From Vitis vinifera (lineage: Eukaryota > Streptophyta > Magnoliopsida > Vitales > Vitaceae): a DNA stretch of 64,000 bases. A program made the translations under genes and the position numbers. This document shows positions 11,801-24,082 of the stretch, piece by piece. The notes beneath the pieces are model-generated. The model was not told the DNA's origin. It saw only the letters and a list, made by a program, of their open reading frames with translations, and ran no database searches. The stretch lies in NCBI RefSeq assembly GCF_030704535.1, contig NC_081815.1:9456001-9520000 (forward strand), in the 5' to 3' direction. Each line of letters opens with the position of its first letter. The first letter of the stretch is position 1.

Positions 11801-13843
11801 ATCCTCTGTGTTTATCAAATAGTCGATGTTTCGAAAATATATTATTATATTTATAAATAATTTTCTTTTGAAAAATAAATTTATTTTTAATTTTCTTCTA
11901 AAAAATAAGGTTATTTTCAGAAAAGTAATTCATCCACAAATATACCCCTCCAAATGATAATACCTTGGGTTAGATTGATTGATATCACAGAAATTTTTGT
12001 TGCTTTGTCAGAAACTCCAAAAATGAAAAATCAAATTAAAAGAGAATTTATAAATTTAAACAAGGTGGTATTATTTAATTTTATAGGGTTTTATTTCAAC
12101 ATAGGCATCCAAAAATACAAATACATAATTAGAAAATAGGAGAAGACAAAATATAAAAGACAATATGAAAAGGAAGAGCCATTATAAAAGAACATATATA
12201 AGCCTGGAAACTCACATGCAATGTGGCAGAAATGATGGGGATGTTTGAAGAAATAATGAGGACCACCACAATGCAATATTTCCCTACTCTAAAGCGAGTA
12301 AAGAGGATCTGGACAAGCTACGATCTTCGATATAATTCACCTTGTCCTATTTATCATTATTAATATGGTCCCCTTTCATACACTATCATATTTCCAGAAA
12401 GAAAAAAGAAAAATTTTATTTTGGAAGAAAAACTGATACTGCTCTCAAATAATTACATTCTACATTCATCAATGGTATCTCTGTCAATCCATTTATTTTC
12501 ATAAAAAACATGACTATGATCTTTTGTGCAGGCTCAATTTGTACCTTTCTTTTCCAACATAAATAAAATCAAAATTGATGAGGTGGTAATTGGGAAAAGG
12601 AGGACAACTTTTGTTTTTTTTCTTTTTCTTTTTTATAACTCTTATTTATGTTTTATTTTGGGAAACTATTAAGAAAAAAATCACCAAAAATTATTTTTTT
12701 CATATTTAGTTTTACTAAAAAATATAAAAATATATACTTAAAATTAACTAAAAACTTGTGAATTCTTACATCATTTCATATTTGTAAAGAAGAGTTGAAA
12801 CATATGAAATAAGATTTAAGTTGTACATAAAAAAATTATTGATTTTAATTTTATTTTTTTCTTCTTTTTTTATTTTTTTAAGGGAAAAAGTGTGTTTTAC
12901 ACTCATATAAAAATATCATAAAATAGCAACCCAACTTTATGAAATACAAATTTCAACCTATTATATAAAAATAATTAGTATTTTATACTTTTTTTGTGAA
13001 ATATATTATCTTTAATCATTCCGGTATTATTTTTTAATGATATAGGTACTACCTTTAATTATCTTAGGTATTATCTTTAATTGATGAATGCATAAAACTC
13101 GAATTATTATTAAAGAATTTTTTTTTGTTATTATTTTTATATGAGTGAGTGAAAAGACAATTTTTCAATGAACACAGGTGTAGAACTAACTATTCATAAC
13201 CATGCATCTTGTAAATCCATTGGTGCAAAAAAAACTAGTGCAACCACCATTTGATAGGCCACTTCTCTAGATATCTGTGTCACTTCTTTACTTCTCAGAA
13301 ATATAGCTATAATCACAGCTCAAATATGACTTGGACTATGAGCTAGGAATTAATTAGTTTTCAATATCTCATGTAAATTTAGTAATTATTACACCTTAAC
13401 TTCCACAAGAACCTAACCATTAATTATCAACAATTTCCCTTCTAATTTTCACAATTAGTTTTATATTTCTTTCCAGCTCCTCTTTTAATTCTTTTTTGTT
13501 TCCTTGCATTAGTCCCATATATGCCTCAGCAAAAAAAAATATTCATACCTAGAAATCATGATTTAATTTTTATTTCAATAAAAATTTTATATTGAATTTA
13601 ATTTCTTGGGATTGAATGTCATTTTCTTGAAATTTACTTTACATTCGCAAGGAAAATGATAAAAAGAAAAAAAAAAATTTCCCACCATACCCTTCTTTTT
13701 TTCTATAAACAATATCTTTTTCTTCTTGAACAACATCAGCTATTTTGTCTTTTAAATTTCAAATAATTTTATTATTAATTTGCCTTATAGTTGAATGTAA
13801 TTAAAATATTATTGAGATTAGACTTGAAATTTGGCCTCAAATC

Positions 13844-14184
13844 TATTAACCAAACCATGCACAGACAGAGACAGAAAAAAAGAAAAGAAAAAGGGACAAG
13901 ATTATTAATGTGGTTCGATCATCAATGTGATCCTTATATTCACGAAGTGCACCAATACTCAATAATCTACTAATCAAAATGAATGAGAAGAATTACAATA
14001 GTAAAATTATCAAAAACAAAAAAACAAAAAAACTTCTCAATTACGATTGCATTATTTGAAAAAAGCAAAACCCTAACATAATAGGGTTAAATATATATTA
14101 GGGACCCCCACGAGCTAACCGGGTAACTCGACCCTCAATTCGAGCGAAGCGCAATAATACTAAATCAAGCTTCACAATCCAACA
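13844..14184 (-). mobile_element. Copia-like solo LTR, present only in duplication copy 1
   Basis: A 341-bp insertion is flanked by AAATC on both sides (13839-13843 and 14185-14189). The equivalent site in copy 2 (near 54820) has a single AAATC and no insert. Read on the minus strand it begins TGTTGGATTG. The sequence TGTGGTTCGATCATC inside resembles plant Copia LTRs. The terminal dinucleotide at the other end is TA rather than CA. Confidence 0.65.
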
Positions 14185-14657
14185 AAATCATGGATGATAC
14201 TTTTAGGATTAATACTCCGCACTCAATTATGTTAGTGAATACTTTGAGAATGTTCAATATATAGCACCAATACTTATAATAACTTTGAGATATTATCATA
14301 TTAATAGAGAGGCTAGAGCAGTTGACACAATTGGAGAGAAAACAAAAGGAAAAGAAAAGAAAGTTTTGATAATAATATTATTAAAAAAAAGAAAAAAAAA
14401 AAAAAAACCTAAGGTCCTTGTTTAGCCAAGGAAAAAGGAAGTCAATGAAGACTGAAGAGCAATTCCAAGATGATGTTACGACTGAGGAAAAAACCAAACA
14501 GTAAGTTACAAATGCAGCACAGCCAACAAGGCATAAGATGGATTCTTCAGCAGCCAATAGCCATGCACATGTCCATAGCAAACCCCTCCTCTATCCACAT
14601 ATATTCCCCACCCTCATTAATTTCCTCATCCTCCTCCACCTCCAAAACACCACAAAA

Positions 14658-14929
14658 ATGGCGCTGTCCGAAATGGGCTTTTGTTGTTCAAATCTTGTTG
14701 ACTCTGATCAATCTGAATAGAGCCACTTCTTCTTCTTCTTCAGACCCTCTTGTTCAGCAAGAGTTGGACAAGGTCCTTCAGCTCCCAGGCCAAACCTTTA
14801 ATATCTCCTTTGCACACTATGCTGGGTACGTCACAGTGAATGAGTACACTGGGAGGGCTCTATTCTACTGGCTCATTGAGGCTGCTGAAGACCCTTCTTC
14901 TAAGCCTCTGGTTCTTTGGCTCAATGGAG
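14658..14929 (+). pseudogene. Serine carboxypeptidase-like (S10) exon 1, copy 1, start frame broken
   Basis: The exon encodes the N-terminus of an S10 serine carboxypeptidase-like protein: hydrophobic signal peptide ([15 protein letters not shown]), then [20 protein letters not shown] and LVLWLNGG, ending at a GTAGGC donor (14930). Intact relatives are secreted or vacuolar peptidases or acyltransferases. Compared with copy 2 the start ATGGCGCTG lacks 2 nt (AG) just after codon 3, so this ATG leads to a stop within about 20 codons. The correct frame is open upstream to another ATG at 14470, which would add a long unrelated N-terminus. No exon 2 is found before the MULE at about 18.85 kb. The homologous exons at 50.2-51.2 kb may be its continuation. 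Confidence 0.85.
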
Positions 14930-15659
14930 GTAGGCTTTTGCCAAACACCCTTGTCATTATTTTTGTCACTATTATTTTATGTGTTGACTTCTAGCAATTG
15001 GATTATTGTATGGAAGTATTTTGATTAAATGGTACTGTCAGTCTTTTGTCGGTACCCTACGTCTATGAAATAATTGGGAGGGACTTGTTTGGGCTTTGTT
15101 TAGTTACGGAGAAAAATGAAGAAAAGGAAGGTATTACTAAGAAAGTTTTTGCTGGTAATTAGGTGTAATTTACAATCATATTTCCTTTCCATTAGTTCTT
15201 CCATAATGTTTTTTAATTGCATGCAATTGTAGATAAGGATGCATGGTATTTGGGTGGTGTTTTTAAATCTTTTTATGTGATTAAATAGCAAACATGATTA
15301 ATGGCCGTACTTAGAGTTCAATTTGTAATTATCTTTCTAGATTACTATTTCTTACCAACTAGCATAAGTGATTATAATGTAAAATTTATTCTCAATCTCG
15401 TAGATTATATTTGGTTTTAGAAAAGTACTAAAGAAAAGATATGAAAAATGATTTTCTTATAATGAAAAATATATGTAAAAAAATTAAATATAATTAAAAT
15501 TAGTTAAAATCTTATGTATTTTTAAATTATTTAATTTTTATATAAAATAGTTAAAATAAGTTAAATAAGTTTAAAATACCACATAAAAGTAATTTATTTA
15601 CTTTAAATCTATTTTTTATTTTTTTCCTTTTATTTTTATTCTTTGTTTTTTTTTCCTCA

Positions 15660-16160
15660 TATTTTTCTAAATATCGATAATTACGGATATATTGGGAAAA
15701 TATTGATATATATTTTGACACAAAATATCAGTATATGAAAAATTCATAAAAATATTATAAAAAACTCCAAAAATGATATAATAATAATAATAATATATTA
15801 AAGTTATTTTAACAAAAAAAAATGATATATATACCAAAGGATATAATGCATTTAATTTGGATGTATTAAAAAATATAAAAGAAATGTTTATATATATATT
15901 TAAAAGTATTTTTTATTTAAAAATATTAATACTTTTATTTATAAATTTATATTTTTCTTGTATTTAATTACTATAATTAAATTTAACTTATTTTCAATAA
16001 TTTTATATATAATAATAATAATAAATTTTATTTCGTTTATAAATTTTATTTTATAAATTAGTATATATAAGTAATATGCATTTCATAAAACTAAGAGCAA
16101 CGTAGCTTTTTTGGCAAGTGATTTAAATTTCATGCAAAATACTAGGATTCAAGTCGCGGT
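15660..16160 (+). mobile_element. hAT-like element copy D (degenerate), in the copy 1 SCPL intron
   Basis: AAATATCGATAATTACGGAT and the following A+T-rich body resemble the start of the hAT-like element at 57546. The end near 16100-16160 again has tRNA-like A- and B-box sequences (GTAGCTTTTTTGGC; GGATTCAAGTCG). Termini and target-site duplication cannot be seen. From 16160 to 17200 copy 1 diverges from copy 2 and I recognise nothing in it. Confidence 0.45.
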
Positions 16161-17779
16161 GGTGTGTTTTTGGGTTTATGATTTTTCTAATCTTTGTGGA
16201 AGTGAATCCCACATAGGACATGGGGAGCAAAATAAAGTTGTATTTAATAAGAGATGCTCCCTTCCTATGCATGCTTGAGGCTTGGATTGTGCTTCTTGTG
16301 CACGCTTAAGGTTTGGATTGGGTTTTAGACCAAATGATGCATGCTTCTGAGACTTATATAACGATATTTTCATCTTGGTAAACCTTTTTGCTCTAAATTT
16401 ATTTCAATAAATAGATTTTGAGAAACTCAAGTCTATTTTGTATCCAAATCCATTGTTTAAGAAAACCTTTTAAAATGTGAATTTGGATTTAAAATTGATG
16501 GAGTTTACAATATAATGTCAAGAATTTTTTGGCAATAAATAAAAGCCCAAAGGCAACCACTCAAATTACATATTTTGCACAATAATTGCTTGCCTCAATT
16601 AGCCATCCAGGCATCTTGCCTCCAAAGTTATTCATGTACATGCCTCTCTTCTCTTTAGTTATAGGTAAATGTAGCTCTAACCTCTTGCTATCTCGTAGTC
16701 AATTCTTATATATAGAAAGACTAAGATGCCCCGTGTGTGTGTTTTTTTTTGTCCTTGTTTCTTTTGCTCAAAATATTAATAAATATTAATTTAATTTAAA
16801 TCTTAATAGATTGGAATGTCATTAAGTTTTTATTCTATTTTTATTAATGTTATTAAGTATTAAATTGCTTGTTTTTTATTGATATCTCAATGTTAATTCT
16901 CATATAAATTATTTGAGACTATGGTAGTTTGGTTTATTTTAATTAAGTCCATAATTATAAGAAGTTTTTAAGAGTGGATTTGGATTTATTTTGAATAATA
17001 AATTAATTTTGGATGTTGCAGAACATAAAAGTTGGAAAAGAGAAAGGAAAAATGATTTATGCCTTTGACGAAGTTAAAATTTCTTAACTTTTTCTAAGAA
17101 AACAAAATTATCTTAAGAAAAAGTGATAAAATTGAAAAGTAAATTGGTCAAAAATATTGTCAGTACAAACAAGCCTAACTATAGTAAGTTTGTATATGAG
17201 ATTAATAGGTTCTCTTTGTCAAGCAATAGAACTCCTAATTAAAATTAACTTTTTCATTTAAGATTTGTAAGATACTTTTCCTATTATATTCTTATACTTT
17301 TCTAAATTAAATTAGAATATGATTAACTTCTACATTTAATCGTCATCAGTAGTTAAAAATAATAAATAAATAAACAAAAAAAACTAAGATCCAATGATTA
17401 TTAGTACTATCATGTCCAATTAATAAATCACATTTCCCATTAGATCGAGTGCATGTACTTGTTATAATACATTCACTTGTTTGCTTAAGATCACCAACTC
17501 AATGATGTATAATCCTATCAATAGTAGCACAAGTGTAGACTTATTTGTTGGTATTATTGTACCACCAATGCTAAGAATATTTTCAATTAACAAGGAGTTA
17601 AAAATAAATCATCATTCCTTGCTTTGGGTTCATTAAACAATAGTATGGTTTTTGTACAATGTTATCATGTTAATTTTCATTATGAGATCATACATAACAT
17701 ATAAATACAAATAATAAAATAATAATATGAAATCTCTTTTAAATAACAATACAAAACAAATTTAATAAAATAAAAATTC

Positions 17780-18850
17780 TAAAATAGGTTGAGCATAATC
17801 TAATAATCTCCAACTTGCATTCGAAACCAATTGTACACTTTTTTTATCTTCATTGTCTCGACATTTTTTGTTAAGGCAATCCTTGCTATTGTTGTATCAT
17901 CTCTTTTTATTATGTCATCAAGTGAAATCTATGTTCGATGTGTTTCTTTCTTAAGAGTTCTGGGCTCAAGATATGTCTTATTCACGTTATCACAATCATG
18001 ATGAATTTTCATTGGAAGTTGAATGGATAGAATGACTTCAAGTTCTAGAATGAGCTTACAAATCCACACCACTTTTGTAGCTATATACTCCACTACCATG
18101 ATGGTCTACTATAATATCTCGCTTTCAATTTCTCCAACTTATTATTTCTTTACGAAGTGGAAAATACGACACCAAAAGTAGGTATTCTATCAACACTTTA
18201 TTGTAAATTAGTGTGCAACATCAAATAATTAAAGAAAAAAAGAAGATGGTCGATAATCCATCTATACATTTCATGCTCTAAATATGTGATTTACATTGAC
18301 ATATACACAAAGGTATAATACTACTATGGAGATGATAAAGAATTGAAAATTGACACTTGATTATAGGAGTGAATAAGCTATCAAGCCATATGTAGCAAAC
18401 CTTTCAATATATACAAGTGAGCAATTCCATTCCTCACTCATTGGGAAGCCATGTGCAACATGCCTTGAGATATATACAACAATTGTCATTCCTCGATCAT
18501 TAGGTTGAGCAACAACCATGAGATATTCATGGAGAAAATATGATAATAGGAAATCCTTGTGACAACAATTTACATTCCACTAGGTTTGCATGCAATAGTT
18601 GTTTATCATTCCCCCTTAAGAGTGAACAAAATTTAATGAAATCTGAACTTGTAAAAAAAACTAAGAAAATTGAATCTTAGGCAAGACCTTTGTAAAATGT
18701 CAACTATTTGAAGATTTAAAAGTAGAAATTGAGTGACTAAAACACCAAATATAGCATTTTCTTGAAAAAAAAAATGGTAGCGAAGCTCAATATGCTTAGA
18801 GCAAGCATAAAAAATGAGGTTTATGGTTGTATAAAGGGAACTTCTTATAT
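17780..18850 (-). pseudogene. Ty1/Copia RNase H remnant, duplication copy 1
   Basis: Minus-strand translation near 18633-18850 gives a decayed Copia RNase H C-terminus (ACSKHIELRYHF, NLQIVDIL). The flanking sequence to 17780 is shared with 58650-59650. The upstream part of the RNase H, still visible in copy 2 to about 59830, is cut off here at about 18842, where the MULE sequence begins. Confidence 0.65.
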
Positions 18851-19350
18851 ATATATATATAAACATTGGATAACTAGACATATATTTTCAAGTAAAAGAT
18901 ACTTTTTTAAGGGATATTTGGTTAAAAGGGGCAAAATAAGTTGGTATTCGGAAAAATAACCTCTGCCTTTTTAAAACCTTAAAAAAAAAAATTAAAAGAG
19001 AAACCTTTGAAATTCAAAAGAGTAGAAAAGAAGAGAAAGAGAGCAAAACGAAGGGTTCTTCTATTTTGAATGGTAAATTAGAATGTATGCTTTAGTCTTC
19101 TGATTTTTATTTTTATTTATTTTTTTTGTAGATTTTCGTACTATTGTTGATTCTCTGTCTAAAAGGATTCTAAAATGTTCATTTGATTGAAGTGTGATTT
19201 TTTTTTTTTATCCAGTTTTTGAAAAAACACGGGAGATGAAAAGAACGAAACAAAGTGGAGAAGGATCTTGAAAGGTACGTTTATTACTTTCAAATAGTTT
19301 GTTTTTCATATTTTTTTTATCTCTTTATTGATTTCATACATGTGCTTGAG

Positions 19351-19383
<33 letters not shown>

Positions 19384-21449
19384 TATGGTTTTAGAAAAAA
19401 CGCGGAAAGAAGTAATGGGTTTATATGTTCATTTTTTGTTAAGCGTAAATATAAGAGATTTTCTTAAATTTGTTAGTCTATTCCTCTTTGAATTCAAAAA
19501 GAAAATTTTTGTATTTAATTAGATTTCATGGCTATTTTATTTTGAAGTTTTGCTCTACTTGTTAAGATTTTGAAGTGTGATATTATGGCAATTGCTCTGA
19601 TTTTATAGTGTAGAAAACTGTTCATATGGTTCTTGTTGCATGTGTACTTTTAAGCATAAATCTAGTGGAAAAGTAACAAATGTGTTGATCAATTGTGTTC
19701 AAAAGAGCTGAAACATAATTAGAGAAACAAAATATGCCCCCATTTTTATTTCTCCTCCCTAGTGATTAGAAGAAACCTTGCATTTGTCCTACGAAGGAAG
19801 ATGAATTTGTTTCCTTAAAATTCCCAAGTGGAGATATTGGAGGTGTTGCTGAAGTCTTTTTCCATGAGCATTCGTGTCAAATATTCTCTTTTTGTGCTGT
19901 TTAACCTCCAATTAATGGAACCAATTTGATAGACATGAATAGTCATTCTTTTCTATTAATGAAAAAATTGGAGATCATTGCAGTCTTTGCCAATTGGGTA
20001 TCTAGTTTTCAGCAGTTTAGGAAAAAGATCTTTTCCTATTTACAGTTCTCTTCCCAAGGGATAAGAAGTTGGTTTAACCAAAAATCTCAATTTTAATAAA
20101 ACAATTTGCATTCCTTGCCTACTACAGTTTCCATTTCACTTGTATAGATTAAGAAGAAAACACCTGCCCTCCCTTGGAGGTAAACAAACATTAACATGCA
20201 CCCTATCAAGTTCTGAACCCAGTTTGCTTTTACTATATCATAGGTGACATTTGCTAAATCTAAAACCCAATTGGTCTTGCAATGCAAACTATAACATTCA
20301 AATAGTAATCTCCAACAAAAGTCATGGCAAAGAATGATACTAACTGATGGTTGAAATATTACTCACAACTAAAATATTGAGTGAGATAAAGCATATGCAT
20401 AGCCAAAATACTCAAAATACTTCTACCATATCCTTTTTGTAAGTAATATGATTTATACCTAGATATGGATGTGAGGAAAAGTAATATGACATGGATTCAC
20501 AATTAGTTCTTGAAATTTAAGCAAAAATAACCAAAGTGTTTGAACTCATGGAAAGATAATGTTAGATTTGATAAATTTTCTGCATACAATTTTTTAGCAT
20601 AAAGATACTTGAAGACTCTAAAGATAATATTCATGAACAAAATGAGATGTTGAAACACTCCAAAACTCTTAAACAACCTAGATATATGTAAACTTCACTT
20701 GAATCTCCCACGTTATTGACAAAAAGTAATACATATATAACATATGATTTACCAAACAAGTAAGAGGAAAGAAAAGAAAGAAACTTTAACATATTTATTC
20801 ACCCATAGAAGTATAGGGAAACAAAAATGGTTAACACTATCTATGAAGCAGCTTCAAAGAAGAATAGACTTTCGATGGCTAGTAGATTAACTTCTAATAG
20901 TGAATAAGGTAGACATCTTTAAGAGTTATTCTTTTTACAATTCTTTCAATCATCACCACAAATCATCATATTTCTTAGGATTAATTCAATGTTTCTAATA
21001 AAATTCGTGAGTAATTTTCTCAAGAAAAAAATGAATAAATATAAAAGGAAAAATATTGCTTCCATCCATAGCCACAGCCACAAGAATTGGAAAATCATGT
21101 GCATTATGCAATCTCGTTCATCAATGATCCATTTAAAATAAGTAAATGAAAAATGTAGTGCAAGTTTTATCAAAATGTAAATTTCCAAGAATTGTTTCTA
21201 AGGTGATGTAAAAGAATGTTGTACAATGGTCTTTCTCTCTTTCTCTCTTTCTTCTTTATATATATATATATATATCTTGACATCTATATTGTTTACTTTC
21301 TTAGTACAAATTTATGGATTTTAATAAGTAAATTTGTGATTGTTATTTGAATCTTTTTTTATATTTATTTTTCAGGGAAAAAGACTTAGATTTGCAATAT
21401 TGTATAACTTCAAAAGTGGTCATCCTAGAAAGTGAACAACTCATCTTTA
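18850..21449 (+). other. Non-coding left part of the MULE, upstream of the Ulp1-like gene
   Basis: No protein-coding exon is recognised. A (GT)14 microsatellite lies at 19351-19378 and a TC-rich/(TA)n run at about 21236-21275. AGTGTGATTTTT near 19190 and a GTACG donor-like site near 19275 would suit a 5' leader exon, but this is not provable by eye. Confidence 0.4.
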
Positions 21450-24082
21450 ATGGCAAATACTGAAGAATCTAATGAGATGGTTTGTATTTTTTATACTATT
21501 TGGGATGTTAATGTGTTGCTGATTCTTGTATATGAGATTACTCCTTCAATAGAAAAATATATTTCTATTGCTTTTCATATGCTAAAAAGAAGATCCCAAA
21601 TAAGTTAAACCTAGATAATAAGTTTACAGATGATATTGTATCTCGGGTTTGCCATAAATAATGAACTAATCAGGTTAAGTTTTTATATGTTAATCAAAAT
21701 ATTCACTTAGACTACACTTGGTTAAGTTTTATTTACAAAGAACTTAATCGAGGTTAAGTTTCATTAACAAATAACATAATTGTAGTTAAGTTTTTAGTTA
21801 AAATGTTTCAAACCTATTTATAATATAATTAATTGAATCAGTATTTTGATTTTAGTATAAATGGTTAAATTTTTTGTAATTTATTTTAGTTCATGTAGAA
21901 TGTTTATAACTTTTAATATATTTTCTTAATGTGAAGCACAATATGTGTGACTTTGCAGGCTACCACATCTTCAACAATATTCATACAGAAAATATGTAAT
22001 GAAGATCACTTCCCATCTAAGGTGGCTTGCTTATCCCACATTATTGTCATTGACAACATAAAGAAGAACTTGAATGAAACCCAACTAGAGATGTTTAAAA
22101 AATCTTGTTTTGGCCACTTCTTAGGTATGGCTAATTTGAAATTTTCTGCTCAAATTGTTCATAATATGTTGTTACGCCAATGTGACATTAGAAGAGAAGA
22201 TGAGATGTGGATACTTGTTCACTCAAAAGGATTGAGATTTAGTGCGTCGGAGTTTGCATTGATAACTGGGTTGAAATTTGGTAATATTTCACAATTTGAC
22301 TTAACATCTTCAAGAATAAGAGATCAATATTTCAATGGAGAGAATAAGATTCATAATAATCGATTGGAGGAGGTTTTCATCTCATTATGTAAGAAAGGAA
22401 AGAGAACAAGCACAAAGAGGGCAAAAAAAAAGGCAAAGTTAAGTGGGAAATCAAATCTTGATGAAGATATTGTGAAGTTAGCATTGTTGTACTTTGTTGA
22501 GCATGTCCTACTAGGAAAAGAAGGGAAGAATTTGATAGATTTACAATGGGTTCAACTTGTTGATAGTCTAGAGGAGTTCAACAAGTATCCTTGGGGAAGA
22601 ATTTGCTATGAAAGAACATTGTTTGGGTTGCAAAGGGCTTTGGATAAAAGACAGTCAAAATATGTAGAGAAAAAAAAAAGGAGGAATGCAACCTATGAAG
22701 CATATGCACTTGTGGGATTTCCATATGCCTTTCAAATTTGGGCATATGAAGTCATTCCATTGCTTGGAATGAAATATGCAAGTCGCATTGGTAGAAGTTT
22801 CCCCAGAATTTTAAATTGGACAAGTATTGCAACTCCAAAATACACTGAGATTCAATCCTTATTTGTAGAGTCAAATGTGAGTAATATCTTAATATTTGTT
22901 TATACTTTCTTTTTTATTTACATAAGCATATTATTATTATTAACTACTTTCTTTCTACTTTGAATTATTAGTTATCTTTGCATTCCATACTCATTCCCAC
23001 ATTGGAAGAGCGTGAACAAGAGTATGTGAAATGTTTTGAATTCGAGGTTGAATCAAATGATGTCTTCCAAGATGATGTGAATGATTGGGAGAAAGATGAA
23101 GATCATGAAGAAGCCGAGGCCTATACCACTGCTACAACAACAACAATGAAATGTGGAAAAAAAGGTGATAGTTCTAATTAAATTACCTTCATTCAAGGTA
23201 ACTAAACTGAAAGTTATTAACATTATTTCACTATACATGTTTAAGAATGTTTGACTAATGTTATGATGTTTTTTGTGATGTAAAGGAATTGTTTATGATG
23301 TTCATCAACTTTCAAGAAAAGACAGAAGCAAATTTTAATGAAGTTAGAGCAGAATTGAAAGAAGTAGGAAGCAAGATTGATGGTTTGAGGAAGCTATTAT
23401 TGGATGTTAGTAACATGTGCTAGATTCCTCTTTTTTTTTTTTTTTTTGGTAATACCAACAATGCATTTTAAAATATATTCATATATTTCTATGCAATTTC
23501 ATAGTAGAAACCTAAGAAGTGAGCCATATAATGTTACAATGGGGAATGATGTGACAATGGACTTTAAATCAAAGTCAAGAAAATTTGAAACATTGGGAAA
23601 AGACAATAAAATGGAGGCTTCAATGGATGATGCACTAAATGAAACACCAGTTAATGTTTTTCCATGGCTTTATATTCTTTATATTTTTTGAATTACTGAC
23701 AATGCATTTTCAAATATACTTCTATGTAATTTCAGGTTGGAAACTCGAGTAATGAGCCATATACTGCAACAATGGGAAATGAAACAATGTTCGACTTCAA
23801 AAAAATTGAGACATCCAAGAAAGACAATGATAAGGAGGCTTTGATAGATGACCCACCTAATGCAACAGTAGTTAATGTTTTCTCACATCAAGTATCACCG
23901 AATATTTTTAAGCGAAGAAGGGAAGTAAAAAAATCTTACCTATTGCAACACCCATTTATAGATCCCACTAAGAGAAGGAAGTTGGTAATGACTAAGACTG
24001 ACATAGCATCATCAATCTTTGATCCATTGCAACCACCATCAATGGAGGCAAAGATGGCCTATACACAATTATTAATGATGGG
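21450..24082 (+). pseudogene. DUF1985/Ulp1-like protease gene of the MULE, 5' half (interrupted)
   Basis: Exons that can be read: 21450-21479 (MANTEESNEM), 21959-22876 and 22972-23164, with GT..AG introns. Exon 2 carries the DUF1985 region (FGHFLGMANLKFSAQIVHNM, RFSASEFALITGLKFG, WGRICYERTLFGLQ, YAFQIWAYEVIP), typical of plant Ulp1-domain proteins encoded by MULEs. An acidic segment follows, then a coiled-coil-like stretch near 23286-23400 (EVRAELKEVGSKIDGLRKLL) whose splice phase I could not fix. Two similar exons then follow near 23505-23650 and 23735-23880. The last exon stops at 24082 where a Gypsy LTR has entered; the coding sequence resumes at 45332. The function within the transposon is unknown; Ulp1 relatives are SUMO-type cysteine proteases. 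Confidence 0.8.
23405..23880 (+). repeat. Tandem intron-exon duplication inside the Ulp1-like gene
   Basis: About 250 bp occur twice. Each copy has an intron end (ACAATGCATTTT ... CTATGTAATTTCA) followed by an exon encoding SEPYNVTMGND... in the first copy and SEPYTATMGNE... in the second. Both continue through a FKK/FKS-T-KDN-EA-DD pattern to PVNVF or VVNVF. The two versions have diverged and both keep an open frame. Confidence 0.65.

Larger units (their letters stand above)
11450..18842 (+). repeat. Segmental duplication, copy 1 (SCPL exon 1 region)
   Basis: This stretch aligns along most of its length with 51665-59650 in the same orientation: Copia 3' end, about 2.7 kb of upstream sequence, SCPL exon 1, parts of the intron, and a minus-strand Copia RNase H remnant. 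Indels distinguish the copies. Copy 1 has a 341-bp LTR at 13844-14184; it lacks SCPL exon 2, the hAT-like element at 57546 and the insertions at about 53477 and 54020. It stops at about 18842, where the MULE begins. No other gene is visible between 11800 and 14640. Confidence 0.85.
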
